64,000 nt of DNA, taken from positions 1-64,000 of the forward strand of contig NZ_JAQQTF010000019.1 in assembly GCF_028561275.1 (NCBI RefSeq), read 5' to 3'. Below are positions 43,192 to 52,394 of the stretch, in pieces; position 1 is the stretch's first letter; each line of letters starts with the position of its first letter. Position numbers and translations under genes: made by a program. This DNA comes from Aureisphaera galaxeae (GTDB lineage Bacteria; Bacteroidota; Bacteroidia; Flavobacteriales; Flavobacteriaceae). Below the pieces are notes generated by a model that saw nothing but the letters and a program-made list of their open reading frames with translations, ran no database searches and was not told where the DNA came from.

Positions 43192-43875
43192 TTAGTGCTT
43201 TTGGTCTTCTTTCAACAAATGCGGGAACTTTTGTTGGAAACGGATAAGCCTAGGAATAGACACTCCTAAAATATAAGAGTTGTACGGATTTCTCTTTTCG
43301 TAATTCTGATGGTAGTCTTCTCCCACCCAGAATTTCTGAAAAGGAAGTATTTGGGCTGCTACATTGCCTTCACCGTAGATTTGTTCCTGTTCCTTGTACT
43401 TTTCGTCTACGATCTTTTTCTGCTCGTCATTCTGATAAAAGATGATCGAACGGTATTGCGAGCCACGATCAGGTCCTTGGCCGTTTACCTGGGTCACATT
43501 TTGCGATCCGAAGTACACATCAACCAAATCACTGAAGGAAATCACTTTAGGATTATAAATAATCTCAACAGCTTCCGCATGACCCGTACGTCCCGTATTG
43601 CTGGACTCATACGTTGGATTTTTGGTGTGGCCACCACTGTAGCCCGAAATGGATTCCTTAACACCCTTTACGCTTTCGTAAATCGCTTCCACACACCAAA
43701 AACAGCCACTGGCAAAGTAAGCACGTTCATAACCATCGGTACTTTTTACTTCTACCGCGGTTTGTTCCTTTTGGGCCATGGCCTCGTCTTCCTTGTGTTT
43801 CTTTTGCATGTCCTGGCAGGACGCTTGGGTTCCCAATAGCATGAGGGATAGGGAAAGTAATGCAATTTTTTTCAT
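43192..43875 (-). CDS. msrA: Peptide-methionine (S)-S-oxide reductase, exported
   Basis: Repairs oxidised methionine (S-form) with thioredoxin-type reducing power. Catalytic motif ASGCFWCVEAIYESVKGV (GCFWC, near residues 56-60) is intact; further conserved blocks are GYSGGHTKNPTYE, TGHAEAVEIIYNPKVISF and QYRSIIFYQNDEQKK, with EDYHQNYEKRNPYN near the end. An N-terminal signal with a Cys (GTQASCQD) makes it a periplasmic, probably lipid-modified form. 227 residues is a little longer than the cytosolic type. Confidence 0.95.
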   Translation of the reverse strand: MKKIALLSLSLMLLGTQASCQDMQKKHKEDEAMAQKEQTAVEVKSTDGYERAYFASGCFWCVEAIYESVKGVKESISGYSGGHTKNPTYESSNTGRTGHAEAVEIIYNPKVISFSDLVDVYFGSQNVTQVNGQGPDRGSQYRSIIFYQNDEQKKIVDEKYKEQEQIYGEGNVAAQILPFQKFWVGEDYHQNYEKRNPYNSYILGVSIPRLIRFQQKFPHLLKEDQKH

Positions 43876-43945
43876 CGTATCTATTTAGCTAATTCGTAGT
43901 ATTAGTACGGGGATTTTCTAAAACCTTACCCTAAAGAAACAAAAA

Positions 43946-43972
43946 AAGCCCTCACGATAACGTGAAGGCTTT
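43946..43972 (-). terminator. Terminator after the zinc-ribbon-like gene
   Basis: AAGCCcTCACG ATAA CGTGAaGGCTT; on the minus strand a run of seven T follows, so it terminates the gene at 43995-44777. On the plus strand it is weaker. Confidence 0.75.
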
Positions 43973-43994
43973 GTTATAATTGGATGATTTACTT

Positions 43995-44777
43995 TTACTT
44001 CAATTTAGCAAAAAGCTTGTTCATTTTCTCTCTTTCTTCCTCTGCTAGGGCAGGATCTACCAAAATACGTCCACTGTGCTCATCGGTAATGATTTTCTTG
44101 CGGGCAGCAATCTCCATTTGTACCTGTGGTGGAATAGTAAAGAAAGAACCTCCAGAAGCTCCACGCTCTACAGGAACCACAGCCAATCCATTCTTTACAT
44201 TGGTGCGGATACGCTTGTAGGCACTCACCAAACGCTCTTCGATATTCTTCTCATACTTGGCAGACTCTTTTAATAGAGCTTCTTCTTCCTTTTCCGTTTC
44301 GGCCAGGATTTCATTCAATTCTCCTTGCTTGTGCTTCAAGTGCTCCTCACGCTCTTTTAAACGATCTTTGGTCGTGTTGATTACCTCGTTCTTCTGCTCG
44401 ATCTGAGCCTTGAATTCCTTAATGTGCTTCTCGGCCAATTGAATTTCCAACTCTTGGTATTCAATCTCCTTGCTCAAACTGTTGTACTCACGGTTGTTAC
44501 GTACATTGTCCTGCTGAGAAGTGTATTTCTTGATCAAAGCTTTGGACTCTTCGATCAGGTTTTTCTTGTCCTTGATGTTTTCCTCTATCACCCCTAGATC
44601 GGCATTCAATTTTTCCAATCGGGTGTTCATTCCGGCAACTTCATCTTCCAAATCCTGCACTTCCAAAGGAAGCTCTCCACGAACATTACGAATCTCATCC
44701 ACGCGCGAATCGATTAACTGTAAATCGAACAATGCTCTTAACTTCTCTTCTACAGTGCTTTCTGTTTTCTTTGCCAT
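43995..44777 (-). CDS. C4-type zinc ribbon family protein lacking its cysteines
   Basis: A 260-residue protein, mostly a long coiled coil (about 15-185), with the family's C-terminal domain KRIRTNVKNGLAVVPV, RGASGGSFFTIPPQVQMEIA, IITDEHSGRILVDP. In classic members the two CxxC pairs in this domain bind zinc; here there is no cysteine anywhere in the protein (GASGGS and DEHSG instead). The gene is five bases after Nif3, the usual partner in flavobacteria. The pair is thought to act on ribosome or nucleotide metabolism, without a settled role. Confidence 0.85.
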   Translation of the reverse strand: MAKKTESTVEEKLRALFDLQLIDSRVDEIRNVRGELPLEVQDLEDEVAGMNTRLEKLNADLGVIEENIKDKKNLIEESKALIKKYTSQQDNVRNNREYNSLSKEIEYQELEIQLAEKHIKEFKAQIEQKNEVINTTKDRLKEREEHLKHKQGELNEILAETEKEEEALLKESAKYEKNIEERLVSAYKRIRTNVKNGLAVVPVERGASGGSFFTIPPQVQMEIAARKKIITDEHSGRILVDPALAEEEREKMNKLFAKLK

Positions 44778-44782
44778 AAGTT

Positions 44783-45898
44783 TTAATAATAAGTAATAGG
44801 ATTGGTGTTTACCTGTGATAACACAACCCTGCCTTCCGGCAAGGCAGGTGCAAAATTAGTAATTTTTTTGCTAAGGTGAGCAACTAATAAATCTTTTGTA
44901 TACTGCTCACTTTCATAGTGTCCCACATCGGTAAGTAGGATTCTGTTTTCCGCACTAAAAAAGTCGTGGTATTTTAGATCGGCCGTGATAAACGCATCGG
45001 CTCCTTTCCCTTGAGCGGCCTTAATGGCAAAACTTCCGCTTCCGCCCAAAACGGCTACCTTTTTTATGGGTTTTCCCAAGAGCGAACTATGACGAACACA
45101 TCCTGTTTTAAATACCTCCTTGGCATGTTTCAAGAAAACTTCTTCAGAAAGGGCTTCTTCAAACTCCCCCATCATACCCATACCGATATGTTGGTTGGTA
45201 TTGTTTAAAGTGGTTACCTCGTAAGCCACTTCTTCATAAGGATGCGCACTAAAAAGGGCTTGAAGTACCTTAGATTCTAAGTGTTTCTGAAATGTAACCC
45301 CAATTTCTATTTCGGGCTCAAAATGGGTTTCCCCTTTTTTGCCGATGGTAGGATTGGAGTCTTCGTTGCCCATAAAACTTCCCATTCCCGAATGATTGAA
45401 ACTACAGTTGCTGTAATTGCCAATATTGCCGGCCCCAGCAGCAAAGAGGGCTTCCCTTACTTCGGTAGCGGCCTCATGTGGCGCAAAAGTGATCAGTTTC
45501 TGAATGGTCCCCGATTGTGGAATGAGAATCTGGCGGTTTTTCAATCCCAATTTTTCGCACATCATGGCATTTACCCCATTCCAAGCATTGTCTAGGGCCG
45601 TATGAATGGCAAAAATGGAAATGTTGTGGGCGATGGCTTTAAGAACAACGCGTTCCACATAAGTTTTTCCAGTGATGCGCTTCAATCCTTTAAAAATGAT
45701 TGGGTGAAAGCTCACGATAAGATTGCAGTCATGAGCAATGGCCTCATCAACAACAGCCTCCAAGGTATCTAAAGTAACCAGTATCCCGGTAACTTCATTT
45801 TGGGCATTTCCTACCAACAATCCTGTATTGTCGAAATCTTCCGAATAGGCCAAGGGCGCGAGCTCTTCCAGCGCATGAATGACATCTTTTACCTTCAT
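44783..45898 (-). CDS. Nif3-like dinuclear metal centre protein
   Basis: A 371-residue Nif3/YbgI family protein of the long type with a PII-like insert (about 130-230). Metal ligands: VSFHPIIFKGLKRI (His), FAIHTALDNAWNG (His, Asp), ITADLKYHDFFS and DVGHYESEQYTKD (His, Glu). Function is not settled. The 3' end carries a palindromic CCTGCCTT-CCGGC-AAGGCAGG sequence that codes APALPEGRV, the same motif as the intergenic repeat at 2616-2635. Confidence 0.92.
   Translation of the reverse strand: MKVKDVIHALEELAPLAYSEDFDNTGLLVGNAQNEVTGILVTLDTLEAVVDEAIAHDCNLIVSFHPIIFKGLKRITGKTYVERVVLKAIAHNISIFAIHTALDNAWNGVNAMMCEKLGLKNRQILIPQSGTIQKLITFAPHEAATEVREALFAAGAGNIGNYSNCSFNHSGMGSFMGNEDSNPTIGKKGETHFEPEIEIGVTFQKHLESKVLQALFSAHPYEEVAYEVTTLNNTNQHIGMGMMGEFEEALSEEVFLKHAKEVFKTGCVRHSSLLGKPIKKVAVLGGSGSFAIKAAQGKGADAFITADLKYHDFFSAENRILLTDVGHYESEQYTKDLLVAHLSKKITNFAPALPEGRVVLSQVNTNPITYY
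44826..44846. repeat. Palindromic repeat motif inside the 3' end of the Nif3 gene
   Basis: CCTGCCTT (44826-44833) and AAGGCAGG (44839-44846) with a CCGGC centre. The same palindrome class is at 2616-2635 in an intergenic region. Here it is translated. Confidence 0.6.
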
Positions 45899-45943
45899 AA
45901 GGGAGTATTTTACCGTAAAGATAAAAAAGTATACTTTCGTTGT

Positions 45944-46954
45944 ATGAACTTTCGGAAACTCCTTTATCCCTTTTCCATTTTATACGATGGCGTTACCGCT
46001 TTGCGGAACCACGCCTACGATATTGGATGGAAAGAAAGTAGGTCGTATGATCTTCCTATTATCTGTGTTGGGAACCTTTCGGTAGGAGGAACCGGGAAGT
46101 CGCCCATGATCGAATATTTACTGCAATTTCTGAAAGAGAAATACAATGTAGCCGTGTTGAGTAGGGGGTACAAAAGGAAGACCTCGGGCTATGTGGAAGT
46201 CCGAACCCATAGTACGGCCGATGAAGTAGGGGACGAGCCCCTTCAATTCAAAAAGAAATTTCCGGAAGTGACGGTGGCTGTTTGTGCGGATAGAAGGCAA
46301 GGTATAGAAGAATTGAAGAAAAAGGCAGGTGTTATCCTTCTGGATGATGCGTTTCAACATCGGCGGGTAAAGCCTTCCTTTACGATTGTGCTCACCCCTT
46401 TCGATGATTTGTATTTAAATGACCATTTACTGCCTGCTGGCAATCTTCGGGAGTCCCGGTCAGGAATAAAGCGAGCCGATATGGTGATCGTTACCAAATG
46501 CCCTCCCGATGTTCCCTATGCGAGCCTTCAGGAGATTCAGTATAGAATGGAACTGTCTACAGAGCAAAGTCTTTTCTTTTCCAGGATTGGGTACGGGAAT
46601 TTCATAAAAGGAAAAACCGAAGAACTTCCCGTGGAGTATCTTATGGACAAACCTTTTTCCTTGGTTACGGGTATCGCCAATCCTAAACCCTTGGTACAAC
46701 ACTTAAAGAAACGTCAATACAGTTTTGAACACCTGAAGTTTCCGGACCACCATGATTTTACCCCTTCAGAAATAAATACACTTAAGAAAAAAGAGATCAT
46801 CCTAACTACTGAAAAGGACTATATGCGACTCCAACCGAAATTGGATAAGTTCGCATTGTACTATTTACCCATAACGACAGAAATACTAAACAGTCAATCA
46901 TTCGCTTTGAATGAGCAGGTGTTGGATGCTATTGAAGGATTTGGAAAGTCCTAG
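45944..46954 (+). CDS. lpxK: Tetraacyldisaccharide 4'-kinase
   Basis: LpxK adds the 4'-phosphate to lipid A disaccharide at the inner membrane. I choose ATG 45944 (MNFRKLLYPFSILYDGV); the frame opens earlier inside the divergent Nif3 gene. The P-loop is VGNLSVGGTGKSP (near residues 47-59), followed by LSRGYKRKT, DEVGDEPLQFKKKFPEVTV and DDAFQHRRVK with conserved Asp/His. 336 residues is normal. A TATACTTTCG promoter-like sequence precedes it. Its last four bases overlap the end of the convergent hybrid kinase gene. Confidence 0.95.
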   Translation: MNFRKLLYPFSILYDGVTALRNHAYDIGWKESRSYDLPIICVGNLSVGGTGKSPMIEYLLQFLKEKYNVAVLSRGYKRKTSGYVEVRTHSTADEVGDEPLQFKKKFPEVTVAVCADRRQGIEELKKKAGVILLDDAFQHRRVKPSFTIVLTPFDDLYLNDHLLPAGNLRESRSGIKRADMVIVTKCPPDVPYASLQEIQYRMELSTEQSLFFSRIGYGNFIKGKTEELPVEYLMDKPFSLVTGIANPKPLVQHLKKRQYSFEHLKFPDHHDFTPSEINTLKKKEIILTTEKDYMRLQPKLDKFALYYLPITTEILNSQSFALNEQVLDAIEGFGKS

Positions 46955-49200
46955 TTTACCAAAAGATTTCGGCTTTCTAGGGTACGGTAGATTTTTTCGA
47001 AGAATTCCTCCGTTTTAAAAGGCTTCGGTATGATTTCATTGAAACCAGCTCGGTAGAAATCGTCAAGGTTCTCATCGATCGTCACAGCGGTCAAGGCAAT
47101 GATAGGTAAGTCCTTATTGAACTTACGGATCTCTTGTGTGGCCTCGATACCACTAATGCCTGGCATGTGGATGTCCATAAGTACCACATCGAAGTTGTTT
47201 TCCTTCACCAATGCTACGGCGTCAGAACCATTGTCGGCCACTAAGCACTTCATCTTGTTCTTTTCAAGAATCTTCTTGGTGATCATTTGGTTGATCTTGT
47301 TATCTTCAACCACAAGAATATTTCGGTTCTCCAAGGCCACATAATCTACATCATAGATGATGTTCTGTGGGTTGGATACTTCCTTCACCTCTTCTACCAC
47401 CGCGAAGTTGATCTCGAACCAGAATTTGGAACCTTTTCCTAACTGACTTTCCAATTGAATCTTACTACCCATTAATTCCAATAGATTCTTCACAATGGAA
47501 AGACCAAGTCCGGTACCACCGAATTTACGGTTAATTTGTAGGGAAGCCTGCGAAAAGGTTTCGAAAATGCTCTTCTGTTTCTTTTTGGAAATACCCACTC
47601 CATTATCCTCGATTTCGAATCGAAGTGCTACGCGTTCTTTCGTCTCTCCCAGTTTCTTGATTCGCACATGTACATCACCATTCTGCGTAAATTTCAGGGA
47701 GTTACCAATAAGGTTGATAAGTATCTGAGAGAGTTTTAGCGGGTCTCCCATTAATTTTTCTGGAATGCTTTCGTCGAACTCGAAGTGCAGGTTGTTCTTT
47801 CGATCATCTGCAGACTTCTTCAAGGCTACCAATACGTCGTTGGTACGCTTCTTAAGATTGAAGGACGTTTTCTCAACTTCCACCTTATTGGCTTCAAGTT
47901 TGTTGAGGTCCAAAATGTTATTGATCAGGGACAACAGGTATTCCCCTGAAAACTTCAATGAATTAAGGTGCTCCTTTTGGTGGGGTTTCGGGTCTTCTTC
48001 CAGCAATAGATGGGTAAGTCCTGTTACCGCATAGAGTGGTGTCCTAAGTTCGTGAGTAATGGTAGAAAGGAACTGGGCTTTGGCCAGCGATGCCTTTTCC
48101 GCTTTTTCCTTGGCAAGTTGCAATTCGTTGTTCTTATCCTGCAGGAGTTCGTTTGCCTTTGCCCGTAGATTGTTGTTCTTATAGAGGGAAAGCGTTAGCA
48201 ACGATAGAATCACAATTAGGGCAATACTTAAGCCAGTGGTCATCTTACCGAAATTAATGGAACGCTGCTGTTTATTAATATCGTCCTGCTGGCTTGCAAT
48301 TTGTAATTTTAGGTCACCTACCTCAGTTTCTGCATCGATACCTTTGGAAACGGCATTAATGTAAATACGATATAGTGAATCGTTGCGGGTTTCATAAATC
48401 TGCATATTCTCTTTGGCCAATGCATATTTATCTTCCCTTAAAGCAATGTAGGATCTAATTCTATAACTGTCAATTTCCAGTCGGGTGTAATTTTTGGCTT
48501 CGATAATCTCCAAGGCTTCCTCCATGGCCTTCTTAGACTTCCCAAGGCTATTGTCTATATCCAAATCGCTTAGATACAATAAGGCATCGGATTTATTCAT
48601 TAAGGTGAAGGCCTTTTGATAGGCGGATCTGGGATCTTCAAATTGCGGCAATGCAGCATCGAAATAATTGACAGCATTCTTGTAATGCTCCTTTTCTAGT
48701 TCCAAAATTCCAAAGCCAAGCAGCACCTGGGCCCTATATTTTTCGTCATTGTTGGCGGTAAACCAGTCATCTGCTTTTCGTAGGAATTTTTCAGATTTTT
48801 CGAATTCCCCCATTCTTGTGGTAATAAGCCCCATAATGGTATGGGCTTCGGCAAGGGCCTGCTTATCTCCCTTATTTTCTAAAATTGTAATGATTCGTTG
48901 CCCTTCGGCAGCAGCCTTGTCGTAATTCTGAATAAAGTAATTAACCTGCGTAATGCTGAAGAGTACTTCCACCCGTTCATCCTGATATTTAGCAGAATTG
49001 GCAAGTCTATAGGCCTTGTTCAGGTTGATGATCGCCAGGTCATAACTTTGCACGGATAGCGAAGACATTGCTTCCGTATGGTACTTTTTAATTAGGGATA
49101 AAGTATCTTGGTCCTTTTGCTGACCCAACACGCATTGAGGGGAAAGTAGGAAAGCAAAAAGAAGGGCAAGTAGCGGGTATATTTTTCGTAAGTAAAGCAT
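46951..49200 (-). CDS. Hybrid sensor histidine kinase/response regulator with TPR repeats
   Basis: A 749-residue protein. Signal peptide (about 1-24), periplasmic TPR-like helices (about 30-270), a transmembrane helix near 320-342, a coiled coil, HisKA with FLSTITHELRTPLYAVTGL (His near residue 386), HATPase_c (DNGVGIS, GGTGLGLSIVKNLLELMGS) and a C-terminal receiver (LVVEDNKINQMI, VVLMDIHMPGISG, Lys in PKPFKTEEF). Phosphoryl transfer to a further regulator is expected. Convergent with lpxK with a four-base overlap. The operon partner on the minus strand is GAPDH, 31 bases upstream, but regulation between them is not implied. Confidence 0.93.
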   Translation of the reverse strand: MLYLRKIYPLLALLFAFLLSPQCVLGQQKDQDTLSLIKKYHTEAMSSLSVQSYDLAIINLNKAYRLANSAKYQDERVEVLFSITQVNYFIQNYDKAAAEGQRIITILENKGDKQALAEAHTIMGLITTRMGEFEKSEKFLRKADDWFTANNDEKYRAQVLLGFGILELEKEHYKNAVNYFDAALPQFEDPRSAYQKAFTLMNKSDALLYLSDLDIDNSLGKSKKAMEEALEIIEAKNYTRLEIDSYRIRSYIALREDKYALAKENMQIYETRNDSLYRIYINAVSKGIDAETEVGDLKLQIASQQDDINKQQRSINFGKMTTGLSIALIVILSLLTLSLYKNNNLRAKANELLQDKNNELQLAKEKAEKASLAKAQFLSTITHELRTPLYAVTGLTHLLLEEDPKPHQKEHLNSLKFSGEYLLSLINNILDLNKLEANKVEVEKTSFNLKKRTNDVLVALKKSADDRKNNLHFEFDESIPEKLMGDPLKLSQILINLIGNSLKFTQNGDVHVRIKKLGETKERVALRFEIEDNGVGISKKKQKSIFETFSQASLQINRKFGGTGLGLSIVKNLLELMGSKIQLESQLGKGSKFWFEINFAVVEEVKEVSNPQNIIYDVDYVALENRNILVVEDNKINQMITKKILEKNKMKCLVADNGSDAVALVKENNFDVVLMDIHMPGISGIEATQEIRKFNKDLPIIALTAVTIDENLDDFYRAGFNEIIPKPFKTEEFFEKIYRTLESRNLLVN

Positions 49201-49231
49201 TAACTTTAACGTACTTCGCCGATAAATATAG

Positions 49232-50230
49232 TTATTTCCTCGATAATTGTAAGATTAAATCTACAATTCTTGATGAATATCCAATCTCGTTATCGTACCA
49301 TCCGATGATTTTCACCATATTTCCGATAACCGACGTCATTCCAGCATCAAAGATACAGGAATGTGGGTTTCCCACAATATCAATAGATACAATTGGGTCT
49401 TCCGTATATTGAAGTATTCCTTTTAGTTCATTTTCTGCGGCCTGCTTAAAAGCTGAATTTACCGCTTCAATACTTGTGTTTTCCGAGACATTAAAGGTAA
49501 TGTCCGTTAATGATCCGTTGGCAACGGGTACCCGTATACCACAACCTCCAATAACATCGGCCAAATCGGGAAATACCTTGGTCAAGGCCTTGGCAGCTCC
49601 TGTAGTCGTTGGCACGATGGATTGTCCTGCAGCCCGGGCTCTTCTTAGATCCCTATGTGGCTGGTCATGTAAACTCTGGTCCGTAGTATAGGAGTGTACC
49701 GTAGTGATATAGGCTTGTTTAATGCCACATAGCTCGTGTATGATTCGCAGCATATGGGCTGCGTTATTGGTAGTACAGGAGGCATTGGAGACAATGGTCT
49801 CGCCATTATCAATAATATGGTCGTTAACGCCTAAAACAATGGTTTTTATAGAATCTTCGATAGGTGGTACCGATAGAATCACCTTTTTAGCGCCTGAAAC
49901 GAGGTGCTTTTCCAAATTGTCTCTATCCTTAAACTTTCCTGTGGCTTCTACCACAATATCAACTCCCAGCCAGGAAATATCTTCGATTTGCTTTTCGGAG
50001 GTAAACCGTACCCTTTTTCCGTCCACTTCGATATAATCCGCTCCGTGGGATACGTTTTGTTCCAAAACCCCATGAATACTGTCGTATTTCAATAAATGGC
50101 TTAGGGTTCGGGCATCCGAAATATCATTTACGGCCACCACTTCGATGGTAGGATGATTTAAAAGTAGCCGAAAGAGATTCCTCCCGATTCGTCCAAAACC
50201 GTTAATTCCAATCGTTATTTTGCCTTTCAT
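49232..50230 (-). CDS. gap: Type I glyceraldehyde-3-phosphate dehydrogenase
   Basis: Glycolytic NAD(P)-dependent enzyme. Rossmann start GINGFGRIGRNLFRLLL, catalytic Cys in VSNASCTTNNAAHMLRI (near residue 152), HSYTTDQSLHDQPHRDLRRARAA, GAAKALTKVFPDL and WYDNEIGYSSRIVDL are intact. 332 residues. The sequence is not of the GapB (erythrose-4-phosphate) type. A paralogue elsewhere in the genome is common in these bacteria. It starts 12 bases after lipA. Confidence 0.97.
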   Translation of the reverse strand: MKGKITIGINGFGRIGRNLFRLLLNHPTIEVVAVNDISDARTLSHLLKYDSIHGVLEQNVSHGADYIEVDGKRVRFTSEKQIEDISWLGVDIVVEATGKFKDRDNLEKHLVSGAKKVILSVPPIEDSIKTIVLGVNDHIIDNGETIVSNASCTTNNAAHMLRIIHELCGIKQAYITTVHSYTTDQSLHDQPHRDLRRARAAGQSIVPTTTGAAKALTKVFPDLADVIGGCGIRVPVANGSLTDITFNVSENTSIEAVNSAFKQAAENELKGILQYTEDPIVSIDIVGNPHSCIFDAGMTSVIGNMVKIIGWYDNEIGYSSRIVDLILQLSRK

Positions 50231-50242
50231 AAAGCGGGGAAG

Positions 50243-51115
50243 TTAGGTGAGGTGCTTTTGAGCTTTATAGGAGGATCGTACCAAAGCACCGCTCTCAACG
50301 TGACGGAAGCCCATTTCCAGTCCGATTTCCTCATATTTTTTGAATTGTTCTGGAGTAATAAATTCCTTTACGGGCAAATGCTTTTTCGAAGGTTGCAGGT
50401 ACTGTCCTATGGTAACAATATCCAATCCTACGCTGCGCAAATCTTCCATGGTTTGCAGTACTTCGTCCTCGGTTTCTCCCAATCCTAGCATAATCCCACT
50501 TTTCGTGCGACCAATACCTTCTTGCTTCAAATAACGCAACACCTCAAGACTACGCTCGTATTTTGCTTGGATTCTCACTTCACGCGTCAAACGTTTTACC
50601 GTTTCCATGTTATGCGATACCACTTCGGGAGCTACCTCCACAATGCGGTCTATGTTTCGTGTGTTTCCTTGAAAGTCTGGGATGAGTGTTTCCAAAGTAG
50701 TCTCAGGGTTCATCCTACGGATGGCCTTCACCGTCTCTGCCCAAATAATGGATCCCATATCCTTAAGATCATCTCGATCTACCGATGTGATCACCGCATG
50801 CTTAATATCCATGATCTTGATAGAGCGGGCCACTTTTTCGGGTTCGTCCCAGTCTACCGTTTCGGGGCGTCCTGTTTTTACCCCGCAGAATCCACAGGAT
50901 CGTGTACAGATATTACCCAATATCATAAACGTAGCGGTTCCTTCGGTCCAGCATTCTCCCATATTAGGGCAGCTTCCGGAGGTACAAATAGTGTGCAGGT
51001 TATACTTGTCTACCAGTCCACGTAATTCGGTATACTTCTTACCCGTTGGTAATTTCACCCGTAACCATTTTGGCTTGGGTGTGGGTTTTTGTATTTCAAG
51101 GGATGTTGTCTCCAT
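50243..51115 (-). CDS. lipA: Lipoyl synthase
   Basis: Radical-SAM enzyme that inserts two sulfurs into the octanoyl group of carrier proteins. The auxiliary cluster cysteines [13 protein letters not shown] (about 42-54) and the radical-SAM cluster [13 protein letters not shown] (about 69-81) are complete, as are [23 protein letters not shown] and [13 protein letters not shown] with the terminal cluster Ser. 290 residues. A good promoter (TTG, 21 bases, TATCTTTG) lies at 51123-51154. Confidence 0.97.
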   Translation of the reverse strand: METTSLEIQKPTPKPKWLRVKLPTGKKYTELRGLVDKYNLHTICTSGSCPNMGECWTEGTATFMILGNICTRSCGFCGVKTGRPETVDWDEPEKVARSIKIMDIKHAVITSVDRDDLKDMGSIIWAETVKAIRRMNPETTLETLIPDFQGNTRNIDRIVEVAPEVVSHNMETVKRLTREVRIQAKYERSLEVLRYLKQEGIGRTKSGIMLGLGETEDEVLQTMEDLRSVGLDIVTIGQYLQPSKKHLPVKEFITPEQFKKYEEIGLEMGFRHVESGALVRSSYKAQKHLT

Positions 51116-51122
51116 AGCTATG

Positions 51123-51154
51123 CAAAGATACTACTTAAAATTTCCATATTCCAA
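51123..51154 (-). promoter_or_regulatory. Promoter of lipA with -33 TTG and -7 TATCTTTG
   Basis: On the minus strand TTG (51152-51154) and TATCTTTG (51123-51130), separated by 21 bases. The -7 box ends seven bases before the ATG. This is the clearest complete Bacteroidota-type promoter in the window. Confidence 0.6.
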
Positions 51155-51182
51155 CGACATGGTTTCAAAAAATGAGTGCGGA

Positions 51183-52394
51183 TTAGCCCGAGATGGTGTA
51201 GAGGTACCAAATACTGAATCCGATAAGCACGAGAATGGAAACCATACTGTAAATGCTATAGCCCTTTTTAGGTCGTGCTTCTTTTGGGGTATGCTTTCCG
51301 CGAATTAGTTTGTAGTTAAGGATCGCATAAAAAGGAGCCGTTAAGAACGATAATATCGTAGCAATTTTTATGAGTAGTCCCATTTCGGCAATGAAAAAGA
51401 AAAAGATGGATAGCGTTCCCAAAACCAAAACCAAAAGCCAAGAGAGGTATCCATTTTTCAAAGGCTTCTTGGCAAATATCTCACTGGTGCGATGCATGAC
51501 CCTTGGGGAGGCGTCTAAGGTAGTAAGGGTAGTGCTAAACATGGTAGTAAGAGCAGCCACGCCAATAACTATTTTGGCCCAATCTCCCAAACTGGAAGTG
51601 TACATGGCTACCAACTGATTGGCAAACTGAGTCCCATTTGAGGAAAACGTACTCCCAGAATTAAACATGATCAAGGCGCCCAAAGCCACAAAACCAATAG
51701 CCAAAATGGTCGTGGCTATATAACCTACATTAAAATCGAATTTCGACTGAGCTGGAGTGATATCGGGATCCAATTTTTTCTTTTCTACGGTCCAGATACT
51801 TTGCCAGATGGAAATGTCCAGAGGTGCCGGCATCCATCCCATAAAAGCAATGAGAAAGCCTAGTGAAATGGCATCGGTAGGGATTACTTGAGTAAAGGAG
51901 ACGCTGTCTGCTTTTTGAAAAGCCAAGGTAACAGCCGTTATAGTGCTAATGGTAAGGCCAATAACGATGATCTTCATTAAGCTGTCCAATACTTTATATC
52001 GGCCCAAGAGCAGGATTACGAAGCAAATACCAATGATGATAGCGGTCCAAAGTTTTGGATTGCCACCAAATAGGGAAGAAGCGATTCCTGCGGTTACAAT
52101 GGTTACGGCCGTCTGTATGGTGAACATGGTGGCGAAGGTGACTACGAAATAGGCAATGAGAACACCCTTGCCCATCTTTTCGTATCCCTTAAGAAGACTT
52201 TCACCCGTAGCACTGGCGTAACGGGGTCCGAACTCGAAGAAAGGGTACTTTACCAAATTAATGAGAAGTAAGGCCCATAGAAGGGCAAATCCAAAATCGG
52301 CACCAGCCCGGGTCGATTGTACCAAATGCGATACACCAATGGCCGCACCTGCGAATAGAAATCCGGGGCCTAACTTTTTAAGGGTTTTTCTCAA
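51183..52394 (-). CDS. Nramp-fold transporter with altered metal site
   Basis: A 403-residue transporter with about 11 transmembrane helices. The first helix aligns with Nramp but the metal-binding DPGN is missing: LGPGFLFAGAAIGVSHLVQS has G-V-S-H at that place. In helix 6 the MPH signature reads MGWMPAPLDIS (no His). The family label (Nramp-related) therefore stands on fold and length, not on the Mn/Fe site; other ligands or proton coupling are possible. Overlaps the sigma-factor gene by four bases, so the two are co-translated. Confidence 0.8.
   Translation of the reverse strand: MRKTLKKLGPGFLFAGAAIGVSHLVQSTRAGADFGFALLWALLLINLVKYPFFEFGPRYASATGESLLKGYEKMGKGVLIAYFVVTFATMFTIQTAVTIVTAGIASSLFGGNPKLWTAIIIGICFVILLLGRYKVLDSLMKIIVIGLTISTITAVTLAFQKADSVSFTQVIPTDAISLGFLIAFMGWMPAPLDISIWQSIWTVEKKKLDPDITPAQSKFDFNVGYIATTILAIGFVALGALIMFNSGSTFSSNGTQFANQLVAMYTSSLGDWAKIVIGVAALTTMFSTTLTTLDASPRVMHRTSEIFAKKPLKNGYLSWLLVLVLGTLSIFFFFIAEMGLLIKIATILSFLTAPFYAILNYKLIRGKHTPKEARPKKGYSIYSMVSILVLIGFSIWYLYTISG

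Noticed and set aside
44826-44846. The palindrome in the Nif3 gene as a terminator
   Set aside because: It is inside the coding sequence, translates in frame and has no T-run.
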